Positions 1-8,304 of a DNA stretch of 59,300 bases are shown piece by piece. This stretch comes from an uncultured Bacilli bacterium (GTDB taxonomy: Bacteria; Bacillota_I; Bacilli_A; RF39; UBA660). Position 1 is the first letter of the stretch, and each line of letters opens with the position of its first letter. Under the pieces are notes generated by a model that was given only the letters and a program-made list of their open reading frames with translations, did no database searches and was not told the origin of the DNA. The position numbers and the translations under genes are program-made. The DNA is taken from the NCBI GenBank assembly GCA_934102355.1, contig CAKOSO010000005.1, positions 1 through 59,300 on the forward strand. Direction: 5' to 3'.

Positions 1-1526
1 TCTCTTACAACAGTAACTTTAATAGTTCCTGGATATTGCATTTCTTTTTCAATTTTTTCTTTTATTGTTCTAGCAACTTTATGAGCTTCTAAATCATCGA
101 TTTCATCTGGTTTAACTAATACTCTTAATTCTCTTCCGGCTTGAACTGCATAACTTTTTTCTATACCTTTTATATCATCAGTCATTTTTTCAAGTTGTTC
201 TAATCTCTTAATATAATTTTCAACAGAATCGTTTCTAGCTCCTGGGCGTGACGCTGATAAAGCATCCGCTATTTGAACTAATATTGCAATAACACTTGTT
301 GGTTCTGTATCTCCGTGATGTGATGCAATTGCATTTATTACAACACTGTTTTCATGATATTTTTTTGCTAAATCTACTCCTATATCAACATGGCTACCTT
401 CTATTTCATGATCAATTGCTTTTCCTATATCATGAAGTAATCCTGCTCTTTTAGCTAAGTTTACATTTTCGCCTAGCTCTGCTGCTAAAATTCCTGATAA
501 ATGTGCTACTTCAATTGAATGGCTTAGAGCGTTTTGCCCATAGCTAGTTCTAAAGTGAAGTTTACCTAATATTTCAATTAGCTCATTATCCATTTTTGCT
601 AATCCTAGCTCAAATAATGCTGAGTTACCATATTCCATAATCTTTTCTTTGATGTCTCTTACTGTTTTGTCATATAATTCTTCTATTCTTGTTGGATGAA
701 TTCTTCCATCTTTTACAAGAGTTTCAATTGTAATTTTAGCGATTTCTCTTCTTAGAGGATCGAAACTTGATATAACAATTGCTTCTGGTGTGTCATCAAT
801 AATTAAATCTACTCCAGTTATTGCTTCAATTGTTCTTATGTTTCTTCCTTCTCTTCCGATTATTCTTCCTTTCATTTCATTATTTGGAAGTTCAATTGTA
901 GAGACCGTTTGTTCATTTGCTACTTCAGATGAATATTTTTGCATAGAGTTAACTAGCATTTCTTTTGCTGTTTTATCAGCAGTTAGTTTTGCCTCATCTT
1001 CTCTTTCCTTGATGTAAATGCTTATTTCATTCGAAATATCTTCTTCTACCTTTTTCATTATTAAGTCTTTGGCCTTTTCCTTATCAAGACCACTTATTTT
1101 TGCAAGTTCATTTATTTGTTCTTGCTTTAGTTTGTCCACTTCTGCTTGATCATTTTGAATTTTTAATACTTTATCTTGCAGTTTTTCTTCTCTTTCGTCT
1201 AATAAAGATTCTCTTTTTTGAAACATTTCATCTCTTCTATCCATGTTTTGCTCTCTGTGAATAAGGCGATTTTCTGTTTCTTTAATTTCGTTTTTCTTTT
1301 CTTTAATTTCTTTTTCAGCTTCAAGTTTTAATTTATATGATTCTTCTTTCGCTTCTAAAAGTAAGTCTTTCTTTTGCTTTTCAGCTTCTTTTTTAGACTT
1401 TTCTATTAAATCTTTAACTTTAGTTGCATTCTTCTTAGCAATAATTAAATTTATTATTACTGTTACTACAATACCTGCAACTAATCCAATTACGATCAGC
1501 ATAATGGAGTTTAAATTATTATTCAT
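1..1526 (-). CDS. rny: Ribonuclease Y, 3' end cut by window edge
   Basis: Membrane-anchored endoribonuclease that starts mRNA decay in Bacillota. The ATG at 1526 follows a GGAGG site, and about 508 codons are present before the window edge, so only the last few residues are missing (family about 520). In order: an N-terminal membrane helix with the sequence around IGLVAGIVVTVI, a long charged coiled coil (residues about 30-200), a KH RNA-binding domain with GRIIGREGRNIR, and an HD domain with the metal-binding HDIGKA motif and a downstream SHHGD. It lies just downstream of recA, as in Bacillus, but has its own promoter and a terminator separating it from recA. Identification is firm. Confidence 0.97.
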   Translation of the reverse strand, partial: MNNNLNSIMLIVIGLVAGIVVTVIINLIIAKKNATKVKDLIEKSKKEAEKQKKDLLLEAKEESYKLKLEAEKEIKEKKNEIKETENRLIHREQNMDRRDEMFQKRESLLDEREEKLQDKVLKIQNDQAEVDKLKQEQINELAKISGLDKEKAKDLIMKKVEEDISNEISIYIKEREDEAKLTADKTAKEMLVNSMQKYSSEVANEQTVSTIELPNNEMKGRIIGREGRNIRTIEAITGVDLIIDDTPEAIVISSFDPLRREIAKITIETLVKDGRIHPTRIEELYDKTVRDIKEKIMEYGNSALFELGLAKMDNELIEILGKLHFRTSYGQNALSHSIEVAHLSGILAAELGENVNLAKRAGLLHDIGKAIDHEIEGSHVDIGVDLAKKYHENSVVINAIASHHGDTEPTSVIAILVQIADALSASRPGARNDSVENYIKRLEQLEKMTDDIKGIEKSYAVQAGRELRVLVKPDEIDDLEAHKVARTIKEKIEKEMQYPGTIKVTVVR

Positions 1527-1570
1527 CTTTTTCCTCCATTTATATATTGTATTAATGTTAATACAATTTT

Positions 1571-1599
1571 ATTGTAAATTCGTTTCACTTTTATGTCAA
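1571..1599 (-). promoter_or_regulatory. Promoter of rny
   Basis: On the minus strand, TTGACA (1594-1599) and TACAAT (1571-1576) are separated by exactly 17 bp. The spacing from -10 to the rny start codon is about 45 bp. This is a near-consensus vegetative sigma-A promoter. Confidence 0.8.
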
Positions 1600-1600
1600 G

Positions 1601-1628
1601 AAAAAGCAAACCAACTGTTGTGGTTTGC
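1601..1628 (-). terminator. Rho-independent terminator after recA
   Basis: Inverted repeat GCAAACCA / TGGTTTGC with a 7-nt loop, followed on the minus strand by a T run at 1601-1605. It sits 12 bp beyond the recA stop codon and abuts the rny -35 box. Confidence 0.85.
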
Positions 1629-1640
1629 AATTAAATATTT

Positions 1641-2660
1641 TTATTCATTTTCTTCTTTTGTAGTATTTTCTTTTGAATAAAATTTTCTAACTTTATCCTC
1701 TAATTCATCTCTTAATTTTGGATTTTTCTTTAATAATGCTTTAACATTTTCTTTTCCTTGACCAATTTTTTCATTATTATACGAATACCATGCACCGCTT
1801 TTTTCTAAAATATTTGCTTGTGCTGCTAAATCTATAATTTCACTTTCTTTTGAGATTCCTTCACCATAAACAATTTCTACTATTGCCGTCTTAAATGGAG
1901 GTGCAACTTTATTTTTAACAACCTTTATGACTGTTTTATTACCAATAGCACTATCGCCTTGTTTTATTTGTTCTCCCCTTCTTACATCAAGTCTTATAGT
2001 TGAATAGAATTTTAATGCTCTTCCTCCTGGTGTTGTTTCTGGGTTTCCAAACATAACTCCGACTTTTTCTCTTAGTTGATTTATGAATATTGCTGTTGTC
2101 TTAGTTTTACTGATAGTTCCTGATAATTTTCTTAGTGCTTGAGACATTAATCTTGCTTGAAGTCCTACATGAGATTCTCCCATTTCACCTTCAATTTCTG
2201 CTTGAGGAACCAATGCCGCAACGGAATCTATTACAATTATGTTTACTGCCTCACTCCTAACTAGAGCTTCACATATTTCTAAAGCTTGCTCTCCTGTATC
2301 TGGTTGTGATAGTAATAATTCATTTATATTAACTCCGAGTTTTTTAGCATATACTGGATCTAGCGCATGTTCTGCATCAATGAAAGCAGCACGTCCACCA
2401 TTTTTTTGTACTTCTGCAATTGCATGTAGAGCAACTGTTGTTTTACCACTTGACTCAGGTCCAAATATTTCAATAATTCTTCCTTTTGGATATCCACCTG
2501 TTCCTAAGGCCAAATCAAGTGTAATTGAACCACTTGAAGTAGTTTCTACTTCCATATGAGGATTTTCCCCCAGTTTCATTATTGATCCTTTTCCAAATTG
2601 TTTTTCAATTTCAGCTAAAACTTGATCTAATGTTTTATCATTTCCTTTTTGTTTAGTCAT
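1641..2660 (-). CDS. recA: Recombinase RecA
   Basis: ATP-dependent strand-exchange protein for homologous recombination and the SOS response. About 339 residues, the usual length. The chosen start (2660, MTKQKGNDK) is preceded by GGAGGATTAAAA; the open frame runs further upstream but into the promoter. Visible motifs are Walker A GPESSGKTT, Walker B-type VIVIDSVAAL, the DNA-binding loop near IFINQLREKVGVMFGNPETTPGG, and the RecA C-terminal segment ending in an acidic tail. It is in the same order as in Bacillus (pgsA, recA, rny), but cinA, usually next to recA, is absent. No LexA-type CGAAC-N4-GTTCG box is obvious at its promoter. Confidence 0.99.
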   Translation of the reverse strand: MTKQKGNDKTLDQVLAEIEKQFGKGSIMKLGENPHMEVETTSSGSITLDLALGTGGYPKGRIIEIFGPESSGKTTVALHAIAEVQKNGGRAAFIDAEHALDPVYAKKLGVNINELLLSQPDTGEQALEICEALVRSEAVNIIVIDSVAALVPQAEIEGEMGESHVGLQARLMSQALRKLSGTISKTKTTAIFINQLREKVGVMFGNPETTPGGRALKFYSTIRLDVRRGEQIKQGDSAIGNKTVIKVVKNKVAPPFKTAIVEIVYGEGISKESEIIDLAAQANILEKSGAWYSYNNEKIGQGKENVKALLKKNPKLRDELEDKVRKFYSKENTTKEENE

Positions 2661-2688
2661 TTTTAATCCTCCATTCATGTCTAAATTA

Positions 2689-2717
2689 ATAATACAATAC
2701 CAATTTTTATTTGTCAA
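2689..2717 (-). promoter_or_regulatory. Promoter of recA
   Basis: Minus strand TTGACA (2712-2717), 17-bp spacer, TATTAT (2689-2694). The predicted start of transcription falls about 20 nt before the recA start codon. Confidence 0.85.
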
Positions 2718-2766
2718 CACTTTTTTCAAACATTCGTTTGTGTTTTAATTTTTGCCAGCAAAGATT

Positions 2767-2808
2767 AAAAAGCATATACATAAATGTTACTTTTGTATAT
2801 GCTTTTTT
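2767..2808 (-). terminator. Terminator after pgsA
   Basis: A 14-bp AT-rich stem (about 2767-2780 with 2794-2808) surrounds a 13-nt loop and is flanked by T runs on both strands. It lies just beyond the pgsA stop codon and before the recA promoter. Confidence 0.75.
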
Positions 2809-2825
2809 ACCTGAATTTTTATTTT

Positions 2826-3416
2826 TTATAATATATATTTTTTATTTAATTTATAGTATTCATATAGTGATACAAGTGACATTAACATTCCGAAATATAA
2901 GAATGCGCTAGCTAAATTAATACCTAATAATTCAAATGGTAAATTGTAGAAGAATGTTAAAACCATTCCTATCATTAATGATGCTGTTTTTAATTTTCCT
3001 GATAGCTTTGCAGCTTGAACATTTCCTTTTTTTGCCGCTGTCATTCTTATTGCATCAACAATAATATCTCTTACAATAATTACAACTGGTATTATTGTTG
3101 TAATATGTCCTTGTGCCGCAAAAATAATTAATACTGAATTTACTAAAATTTTATCAGCAATGGCATCAAGAAATTTTCCAAAGTCTGTTACTTGATTATT
3201 TTTTCTAGCTAAGTATCCGTCTAAGAAATCTGTTATTGATGCAATTATAAATATTACACCACTTATTATATATCTTAGATCTATTAATATATTTTTGAAT
3301 AAGAAACAAGGAAAGTTTATTCCAAGTCTATAGAATGGAAATAACATTAAAAGTATTACTACTCCTGCTAGAGCCATTCTAAAAAATGTTAATTTAGTTG
3401 GCATATTTATTTTCAT
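2826..3416 (-). CDS. pgsA: CDP-diacylglycerol-glycerol-3-phosphate 3-phosphatidyltransferase
   Basis: Makes phosphatidylglycerol phosphate, the committed step of phosphatidylglycerol synthesis, in the membrane. The CDP-alcohol phosphotransferase signature D-x2-DG-x2-AR-x8-G-x3-D-x3-D is intact from DFLDGYLAR to FLDAIADK (about residues 63-89). Four to five hydrophobic segments surround it. 196 residues is normal. Start ATG 3416 follows AGGAG; it is 11 bp after the rodZ-like gene, so the two are co-transcribed. A second member of the family lies at 19434-20126, but this one is the likely PgsA because of its conserved position next to rodZ and recA. Confidence 0.93.
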   Translation of the reverse strand: MKINMPTKLTFFRMALAGVVILLMLFPFYRLGINFPCFLFKNILIDLRYIISGVIFIIASITDFLDGYLARKNNQVTDFGKFLDAIADKILVNSVLIIFAAQGHITTIIPVVIIVRDIIVDAIRMTAAKKGNVQAAKLSGKLKTASLMIGMVLTFFYNLPFELLGINLASAFLYFGMLMSLVSLYEYYKLNKKYIL

Positions 3417-3427
3417 ATTTTATACTC

Positions 3428-3856
3428 CTAACCTACTAGAATGTTTCTTAATAAAAAATATAACATTACTAGTATTATTAATACTAAAATTACTATTATT
3501 GTAAATTTAATTTTGTTCTTTTTTTCTATTGTCTCAATTGTGTATGGTGATTTTATTTTTCTTTCTTCCTTTTCCTTGGAATAAACACTTTTTATATCAT
3601 CTACTGATATTTTTGATGTTTTTTCAAATAGGTAATCATTTAAATCATCTATTATACTTTCACCATCTAAACCTAAATATTTAGATAAGGATGTAATCAC
3701 ATCTTTTAACTCAACAATATCTTTAAATGCTTTAATATTGCCTTCTTCTAAATTTTCTATTAATAACTTATCAATTTTCAGGTCTTTGGACATTTCATCA
3801 ATAGTTATACCTATTTCTTTTCTTTTTTCAGAAAAGATCTCTCCTATTTCTTTCAA
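3428..3856 (-). CDS. Short RodZ-like protein (HTH plus membrane anchor)
   Basis: An N-terminal Xre/HTH_25-type helix-turn-helix (residues about 1-75, IGEIFSEKRKEIGIT and the following helices) is followed by a charged linker and a single C-terminal membrane helix (about 118-138). That is the RodZ plan, the MreB-linked cell-shape factor, and the gene precedes pgsA as ymfM/rodZ does in Bacillus. At 142 residues it ends right after the membrane helix and lacks the usual extracellular beta domain. The start is TTG at 3856 with GAGGTG five bases upstream. The gene begins about 20 nt after the 3' end of the RNase P RNA. Confidence 0.75.
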   Translation of the reverse strand: MKEIGEIFSEKRKEIGITIDEMSKDLKIDKLLIENLEEGNIKAFKDIVELKDVITSLSKYLGLDGESIIDDLNDYLFEKTSKISVDDIKSVYSKEKEERKIKSPYTIETIEKKNKIKFTIIVILVLIILVMLYFLLRNILVG

Positions 3857-3876
3857 TTGTTACACCTCAATTTTAT

Positions 3877-4231
3877 AATAGTACTTAATAAGCCATGTTC
3901 TGTACCTAATAATAGGTGGTAAACATTTATCTATCTTTCGATTCTTTGATCAATTCTTATTCTCTTTCAAAGATTCCCCTACCAAAATTTGGGTTTCTCA
4001 CTTGCGGGGTTTACCTCGTTCCATTTCTCCAGTTTCCCGAAGACATCGTTTCTATGGCACTTTTACATCTACTTTAGTCATATCTTGCGACTTAGACTAT
4101 TTCGAAGCCGTTAGCTCTCGCTACCTTAGGTTATTTTTTCCCTAAGCACAAACACTAAAAACATCACAGTTTTTGTGAGCATGGACTTTCCTCTATGCAT
4201 AATATGCACAGCGTTTACCTAAAATACTATT
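3877..4231 (-). ncRNA. rnpB: RNase P RNA, class B
   Basis: Catalytic RNA of RNase P. Read on the minus strand it contains the conserved GAGGAAAGTCCATGCTC near the 5' side and ACAGAACATGGCTTA near the 3' side, plus the AACCTAAGGTAGCGAGAGC-like P10/P11 region. The ends were set by P1: AATAGTA at 4225-4231 pairs with TACTATT (3877-3883). About 355 nt is slightly short for class B. The 5' end overlaps the gpsB stop codon by a few bases, and the rodZ-like gene starts about 20 nt after the 3' end. The gpsB-rnpB order matches Bacillus. Confidence 0.95.
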
Positions 4232-4562
4232 CTTCTGTTTTTCCATAAACTATCTTTTCTAAGTTAGATAGTCTTTTTATAATGTCAATATTTGTTACAT
4301 TTGCATTGCTATTAGCATTTGCATTTGCCATTTCAATATTAACATTTGCGTCTCTTAATTCTTGTTTTAATCTTAAGACTTCTTCTGCTAGTTCATTCTT
4401 TTCTTTATCTTGTTTTTTTATTAAATCAAGAAAAGTTTGATAATCTTGAATGATAAGATCTAGATACTGGTCAACTTCTTTTAATCTGTAACCTCTTGTA
4501 TCTATTTTAAATTCTTTTTCTAATATATCATCTGGCGTTAAATTAAGCTTAGTCTGGTACAT
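4227..4562 (-). CDS. gpsB: Cell-division protein GpsB (DivIVA family)
   Basis: Small cytoplasmic coiled-coil adaptor that coordinates septal and sidewall peptidoglycan synthesis by binding the N-termini of class A PBPs. The DivIVA/GpsB N-terminal domain is clear: LTPDDILEKEFK followed by RGYRLKEVDQYLD, then a coiled coil (residues about 35-75), an Asn/Ala-rich linker and a C-terminal helix IIKRLSNLEKIVYG. About 111 residues, the normal length. ATG 4562 is preferred over the TTG four codons upstream, because family proteins begin close to the LTPDDIL block. It is divergent from recU and the class A PBP gene, the classic arrangement, but ypsA is missing. Confidence 0.93.
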   Translation of the reverse strand: MYQTKLNLTPDDILEKEFKIDTRGYRLKEVDQYLDLIIQDYQTFLDLIKKQDKEKNELAEEVLRLKQELRDANVNIEMANANANSNANVTNIDIIKRLSNLEKIVYGKTEE

Positions 4563-4588
4563 TGTTATCACCAACCCTTTACAGATAT

Positions 4589-4617
4589 ATTTTAAGAAAT
4601 AAATCGTTATTTGTCAA
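4589..4617 (-). promoter_or_regulatory. Promoter of gpsB-rnpB
   Basis: Minus strand TTGACA (4612-4617), 17-bp spacer, TAAAAT (4589-4594). It probably drives gpsB, rnpB and possibly rodZ-pgsA, since no terminator is seen between them. Confidence 0.8.
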
Positions 4618-4819
4618 TTCTTATTCTCGCCATTATTAAGTTTAAATATTTAGTCTTTTCTATCATCTTTTTTAGAATAAAACATGTATCTTCTGTATTC
4701 ACTATAATCACCTCATATAGAATATCATCTTTTTTATGTTGTTTCAGTTGTTTCGACAATAGTTTTCATTTTTTTTATTTTTTTATATTTAGGGGGTTAA
4801 TTTTTTTAGTAAAATATAG

Positions 4820-4825
4820 TATAAT
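4820..4825 (+). promoter_or_regulatory. -10 box of recU-PBP operon
   Basis: Perfect TATAAT at 4820-4825 with only a poor -35 match upstream. Transcription would start near 4832, so translation of recU must start downstream of that; this helps to decide the TTG start at 4842. The interval 4618-4819 otherwise shows only AT-rich sequence. Confidence 0.6.
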
Positions 4826-4841
4826 TTTTATGGTGATTAAT

Positions 4842-5396
4842 TTGATAAATTATCCTAGTGGAATGATAAAAAAATCAACGACAAAGGTAATTTCTTTTTC
4901 TAATAGAGGAATGTCTTTAGAAGATGATTTAAACACTACAAATACTTATTATCGTGATAAGAATATAGCAATAGTATATAAAAAGCCAACACCTATTCAG
5001 GTTGTTTCAAAAAATGGTAATGAAATTACTAAAGCTTTTTTTAAAGAACCATCTACTACAGATTATAATGGTATATATAAAGGAAGGTATATAGACTTTG
5101 AGGCTAAAGAGACAACTTCAAAAACAAGTTTTCCATTGTCTAATATACATAAACATCAAGTGGAACATTTAAAAAGGGTTTTAGAACAAGATGGTATTTG
5201 TTTTTTAATAGTTAGGTTTACTACTCTTAATAAAACGTTTATACTATTCTGTGAGGACTTTTTTCAATATATAAATAATAATGATAGAAAATCTATTCCT
5301 ATTTGTTATTTTGAAGAAAAAGGATATTTAATTAAGGAAAAATTAGCACCTAGAGTTGATTATATTGATATAGTTAATAAATATGGAGGTATATAA
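4842..5396 (+). CDS. recU: Holliday junction resolvase RecU
   Basis: Structure-specific endonuclease that resolves Holliday junctions with RuvAB. Characteristic blocks are SNRGMSLEDDLN, KKPTPIQVV, the catalytic STTDYNGIYKGRYIDFEAKE region, and KTSFPLSNIHKHQ. The TTG at 4842 is chosen as start: it gives MINYPSG, matching the MIRYPNG beginning of Bacillus RecU, and follows a GGTGA site. The upstream in-frame ATG at 4830 would lie at or before the predicted transcription start. The stop codon lies directly before the PBP gene, whose ribosome site is inside the recU tail, as in the Bacillus recU-ponA operon. Confidence 0.95.
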   Translation: MINYPSGMIKKSTTKVISFSNRGMSLEDDLNTTNTYYRDKNIAIVYKKPTPIQVVSKNGNEITKAFFKEPSTTDYNGIYKGRYIDFEAKETTSKTSFPLSNIHKHQVEHLKRVLEQDGICFLIVRFTTLNKTFILFCEDFFQYINNNDRKSIPICYFEEKGYLIKEKLAPRVDYIDIVNKYGGI

Positions 5397-5397
5397 T

Positions 5398-8217
5398 ATG
5401 GCTAAAAAGAAAAAAATGAGGTTGAAAATATTTAATATTTTTAGAAAGAAAAAGAAAAAAAGCAGTAATGAGTCTCAAGCTAAAAAGTTGTCATTGCCTT
5501 TTATTATAGGATTATTAGTACTAGCACTTGTTTTGTTCATCGTTTCATACATTGTGTTAGGATTTGTACTAGCAGTTTGTGCAACATTCCTTTTCTTACT
5601 TGTAATGTTATTTACACAGATTCTCGATAATACTAAGAAAAACAGTAGGTTAAGGAAATTTATTAAAGTCTTGGTAATTATAGGGCTGGTGTTCTGTATT
5701 ATTGGTATACTTGGATTTATCGCTTTCTTTATATATGTAATAATTGAATCACCTGATTTTGATGTAGATAAATTAAATAGAACTGAAGTATCTGAAGTCT
5801 ACGATAAAGACAATAATTTAGTTTATACTTTAGGATCAGAAAATAGAGTTAAAGTTTCTTATTCAGACTTACCCGAGGTATTCGTTGATGCTTTAGTTGC
5901 TACAGAAGATTCAAGATTCTTCCAACACAATGGATTTGATGCTCCAAGATTCACTAAAGCGGTTTTAGGACAGCTTTTAGGAAGAGCTGATGCAGGTGGT
6001 GGTTCCACACTTACAATGCAAGTTTCTAAGAATAACTTTACAAGTCGTGATGCCGAAGGTTTCGGAGGATTACTTCGTAAGTTTACTGATATATATGTTT
6101 CAATATTTAAGCTTGAAAAAGCATACACTAAAGAAGAAATTATTGAATTCTATGTTAATGATCCATTCTTAGGTAGTAATTCTTATGGTATTGAACAAGC
6201 AGCTCAAACATATTTTAACAAGAGTATTTCTGATGTAAACTTATCAGAAGCTGCTCTTCTTGCTGGATTGTTCCAAGCTCCTGGTGACTATGATCCATAT
6301 CCAAATCCAGAAAATGCTAAGGAAAGAAGAGATACAGTTCTTTCTTTAATGGTTAAACACGGATATATTACTAAAGAAGAAGCTGATATAGCAGCAGCTA
6401 TTTCTGTACAAGATTTACTTTCTAGTTCATCTATTACAGTTAGTGAATATCAAGGATATGTTGATACAGTTTTAAAAGAAATTGAAAAGAAAACTGGCCT
6501 TGATCCTTATAAAACATCTATGGAAATATATACTAATATGGATTCAACTAAACAAGCTAAAATTAATAAAATATATTTAGGTGAAACTTATTCATGGCCA
6601 AACGATACTGTTCAATCTGGTCTTGCAGCTATTGAAACGCATACTGGTAAAGTAATAGCTATTGGTAATGGTCGTAATAATATAAGTGGTAGAAATAATG
6701 GTGCAAGGTTATATAACTATGCCACTGATATCGATAGACAAATTGGTTCTACAGCAAAACCACTTTTCGATTATGGTCCTGGTATTGAATATAATAACTG
6801 GTCAACTGGTCAAACATTTGTTGATGCTAAACATAGATATACTAATGGTGGATATATGGAAAACTGGGATGGAGCTTATAGAGGTGCAATAACTTTAAGA
6901 TATGCCCTATCTGATTCAAGAAACGTTCCAGCACTTATTGCTTTCCAATCTGTTGATAATAATAAAATTAAAGAATTTGTTACTAACCTTGGAATGAAAC
7001 CTGAAATTGATTCTAATGGTTATTTACATGAGGCACATTCTGTTGGTGCATTTAACGGTTCTAATCCATTACAGTTATCTGCAGCTTATGCAGCATTCTC
7101 TAATGGTGGATATTACTATGAACCATATACAGTTAATAAAATTATACTAAAAGATAGTAACGAAACAATAGAGTTTGAGTCTGAATCTACTAAAGTTAAG
7201 GCAATGAGCGAAGCAACAGCTTATATGATTACCAGCGTGTTACAAGATGTTGCAAGAAATATTGGAATTACTGGTGTTGTTAATTCACAGGTTGCAGCAA
7301 AAACAGGAAGTACTAACTACGATAGTCAAACTCGAAGAGAATTAGGATATCCTTATTCCGCTACTCCTGATGGTTGGTTAGTCGGTTATACACCTACTAT
7401 TTCAATGGCTATTTGGGCTGGTTATAACGAAAACATAGCAGGTCAATATCTTACTCAATCACAAATAATAACTCTTAGAACTACTTTGTTCAAAGCATGT
7501 GAAGCTGTTGTATTTGATAATGATGGTTCCCAGTTTATAAAACCTTCTAGTGTTGTTTGGGTAACCGTTGAAAAAGGATCCGATCCATTAGCACTACCTA
7601 GTAGTAACACACCGGATGATAAAAAAATAACAGAGTTATTTAAAAAAGGTACTGAACCAACTGAAGTTTCTTCAACTTATTATGTGTTAGATAATCCATC
7701 TGGACTTAAAGCTACTTATAGTAATGGAAATGTTAAACTTACATGGAATGGCGTTTCTAGACCTTCTAATGCCAAAGATTCATATGGTGAATTAGGATAC
7801 AGAGTTTTCTACAATGAAACTGATCTTGGATTTACTACAAACACATCATTTACATATGCTACTTCTAATCCATATGGAACATATACTGTTAAAACTTCTT
7901 ATAGTAAAGTGACTACTAATATGAGTTCTGGTGTTTCATATGATATACAACCAGATGTTGTATTCACATATAATGATCGTGATGAAGAAATCGTTATTGG
8001 ATCATCATTTAGTATTATGAAGAATCCAATTACTGTTACAGCTGATGGTAAAGATGTTACTTCTTCTGCTGATTTCAGTTATGAAATATATGATGAAACT
8101 AATCAGAAAAAAGTTGATTCGATTGATACTTCAATTGCTAATACTTATACAATTACTTACTATATTTCATACTCCGGAAAATCCGATTCTTACAAGAAAA
8201 AATTAACGATAAATTAA
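5398..8217 (+). CDS. Class A penicillin-binding protein (PBP1A-like)
   Basis: Bifunctional peptidoglycan glycosyltransferase and transpeptidase, 939 residues. A lysine-rich cytoplasmic tail precedes two hydrophobic segments (about 30-70 and 85-110). The GT51 domain (about 135-320) has EDSRFFQHNGFD and the GGGSTLTMQ block. The transpeptidase has STAK (serine near 451), SRN (SDSRNVPAL) and KTG (AAKTGSTNYD, near 634). A fibronectin type III-like domain (about 765-850) and a beta-sandwich with GKDVTSSADFSY follow; the last resembles the tail of the next protein. ATG 5398 follows GGAGG at the end of recU. It ends in its own terminator. Likely partner of GpsB. Confidence 0.95.
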   Translation: MAKKKKMRLKIFNIFRKKKKKSSNESQAKKLSLPFIIGLLVLALVLFIVSYIVLGFVLAVCATFLFLLVMLFTQILDNTKKNSRLRKFIKVLVIIGLVFCIIGILGFIAFFIYVIIESPDFDVDKLNRTEVSEVYDKDNNLVYTLGSENRVKVSYSDLPEVFVDALVATEDSRFFQHNGFDAPRFTKAVLGQLLGRADAGGGSTLTMQVSKNNFTSRDAEGFGGLLRKFTDIYVSIFKLEKAYTKEEIIEFYVNDPFLGSNSYGIEQAAQTYFNKSISDVNLSEAALLAGLFQAPGDYDPYPNPENAKERRDTVLSLMVKHGYITKEEADIAAAISVQDLLSSSSITVSEYQGYVDTVLKEIEKKTGLDPYKTSMEIYTNMDSTKQAKINKIYLGETYSWPNDTVQSGLAAIETHTGKVIAIGNGRNNISGRNNGARLYNYATDIDRQIGSTAKPLFDYGPGIEYNNWSTGQTFVDAKHRYTNGGYMENWDGAYRGAITLRYALSDSRNVPALIAFQSVDNNKIKEFVTNLGMKPEIDSNGYLHEAHSVGAFNGSNPLQLSAAYAAFSNGGYYYEPYTVNKIILKDSNETIEFESESTKVKAMSEATAYMITSVLQDVARNIGITGVVNSQVAAKTGSTNYDSQTRRELGYPYSATPDGWLVGYTPTISMAIWAGYNENIAGQYLTQSQIITLRTTLFKACEAVVFDNDGSQFIKPSSVVWVTVEKGSDPLALPSSNTPDDKKITELFKKGTEPTEVSSTYYVLDNPSGLKATYSNGNVKLTWNGVSRPSNAKDSYGELGYRVFYNETDLGFTTNTSFTYATSNPYGTYTVKTSYSKVTTNMSSGVSYDIQPDVVFTYNDRDEEIVIGSSFSIMKNPITVTADGKDVTSSADFSYEIYDETNQKKVDSIDTSIANTYTITYYISYSGKSDSYKKKLTIN

Positions 8218-8239
8218 ACTTGCTTTTGCAAGTTTTTTA
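8216..8239 (+). terminator. Terminator after the class A PBP gene
   Basis: Stem AAACTTGC / GCAAGTTT with a TTTT loop, then a T run. It starts at the PBP stop codon and ends directly before the -35 box of the next gene. Confidence 0.85.
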
Positions 8240-8268
8240 TTGATACAAAAATTAATATGAGGTATAAT
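8240..8268 (+). promoter_or_regulatory. Promoter of the LCP gene
   Basis: TTGATA (8240-8245), 17-bp spacer, TATAAT (8263-8268). The predicted leader is about 30 nt and carries AGGAG. Confidence 0.85.
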
Positions 8269-8304
8269 GTTATTATCTTGAATAAAATAAGGAGTTGTTC
8301 ATTT

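Noticed and set aside
2239..2559. Open frame on the plus strand opposite recA
   Set aside because: Shadow of the recA reading frame; no ribosome site and no recognisable domain.
4611..4841. Hydrophobic N-terminal extension of RecU
   Set aside because: It precedes the predicted transcription start and does not match any RecU; the TTG at 4842 gives the family N-terminus.
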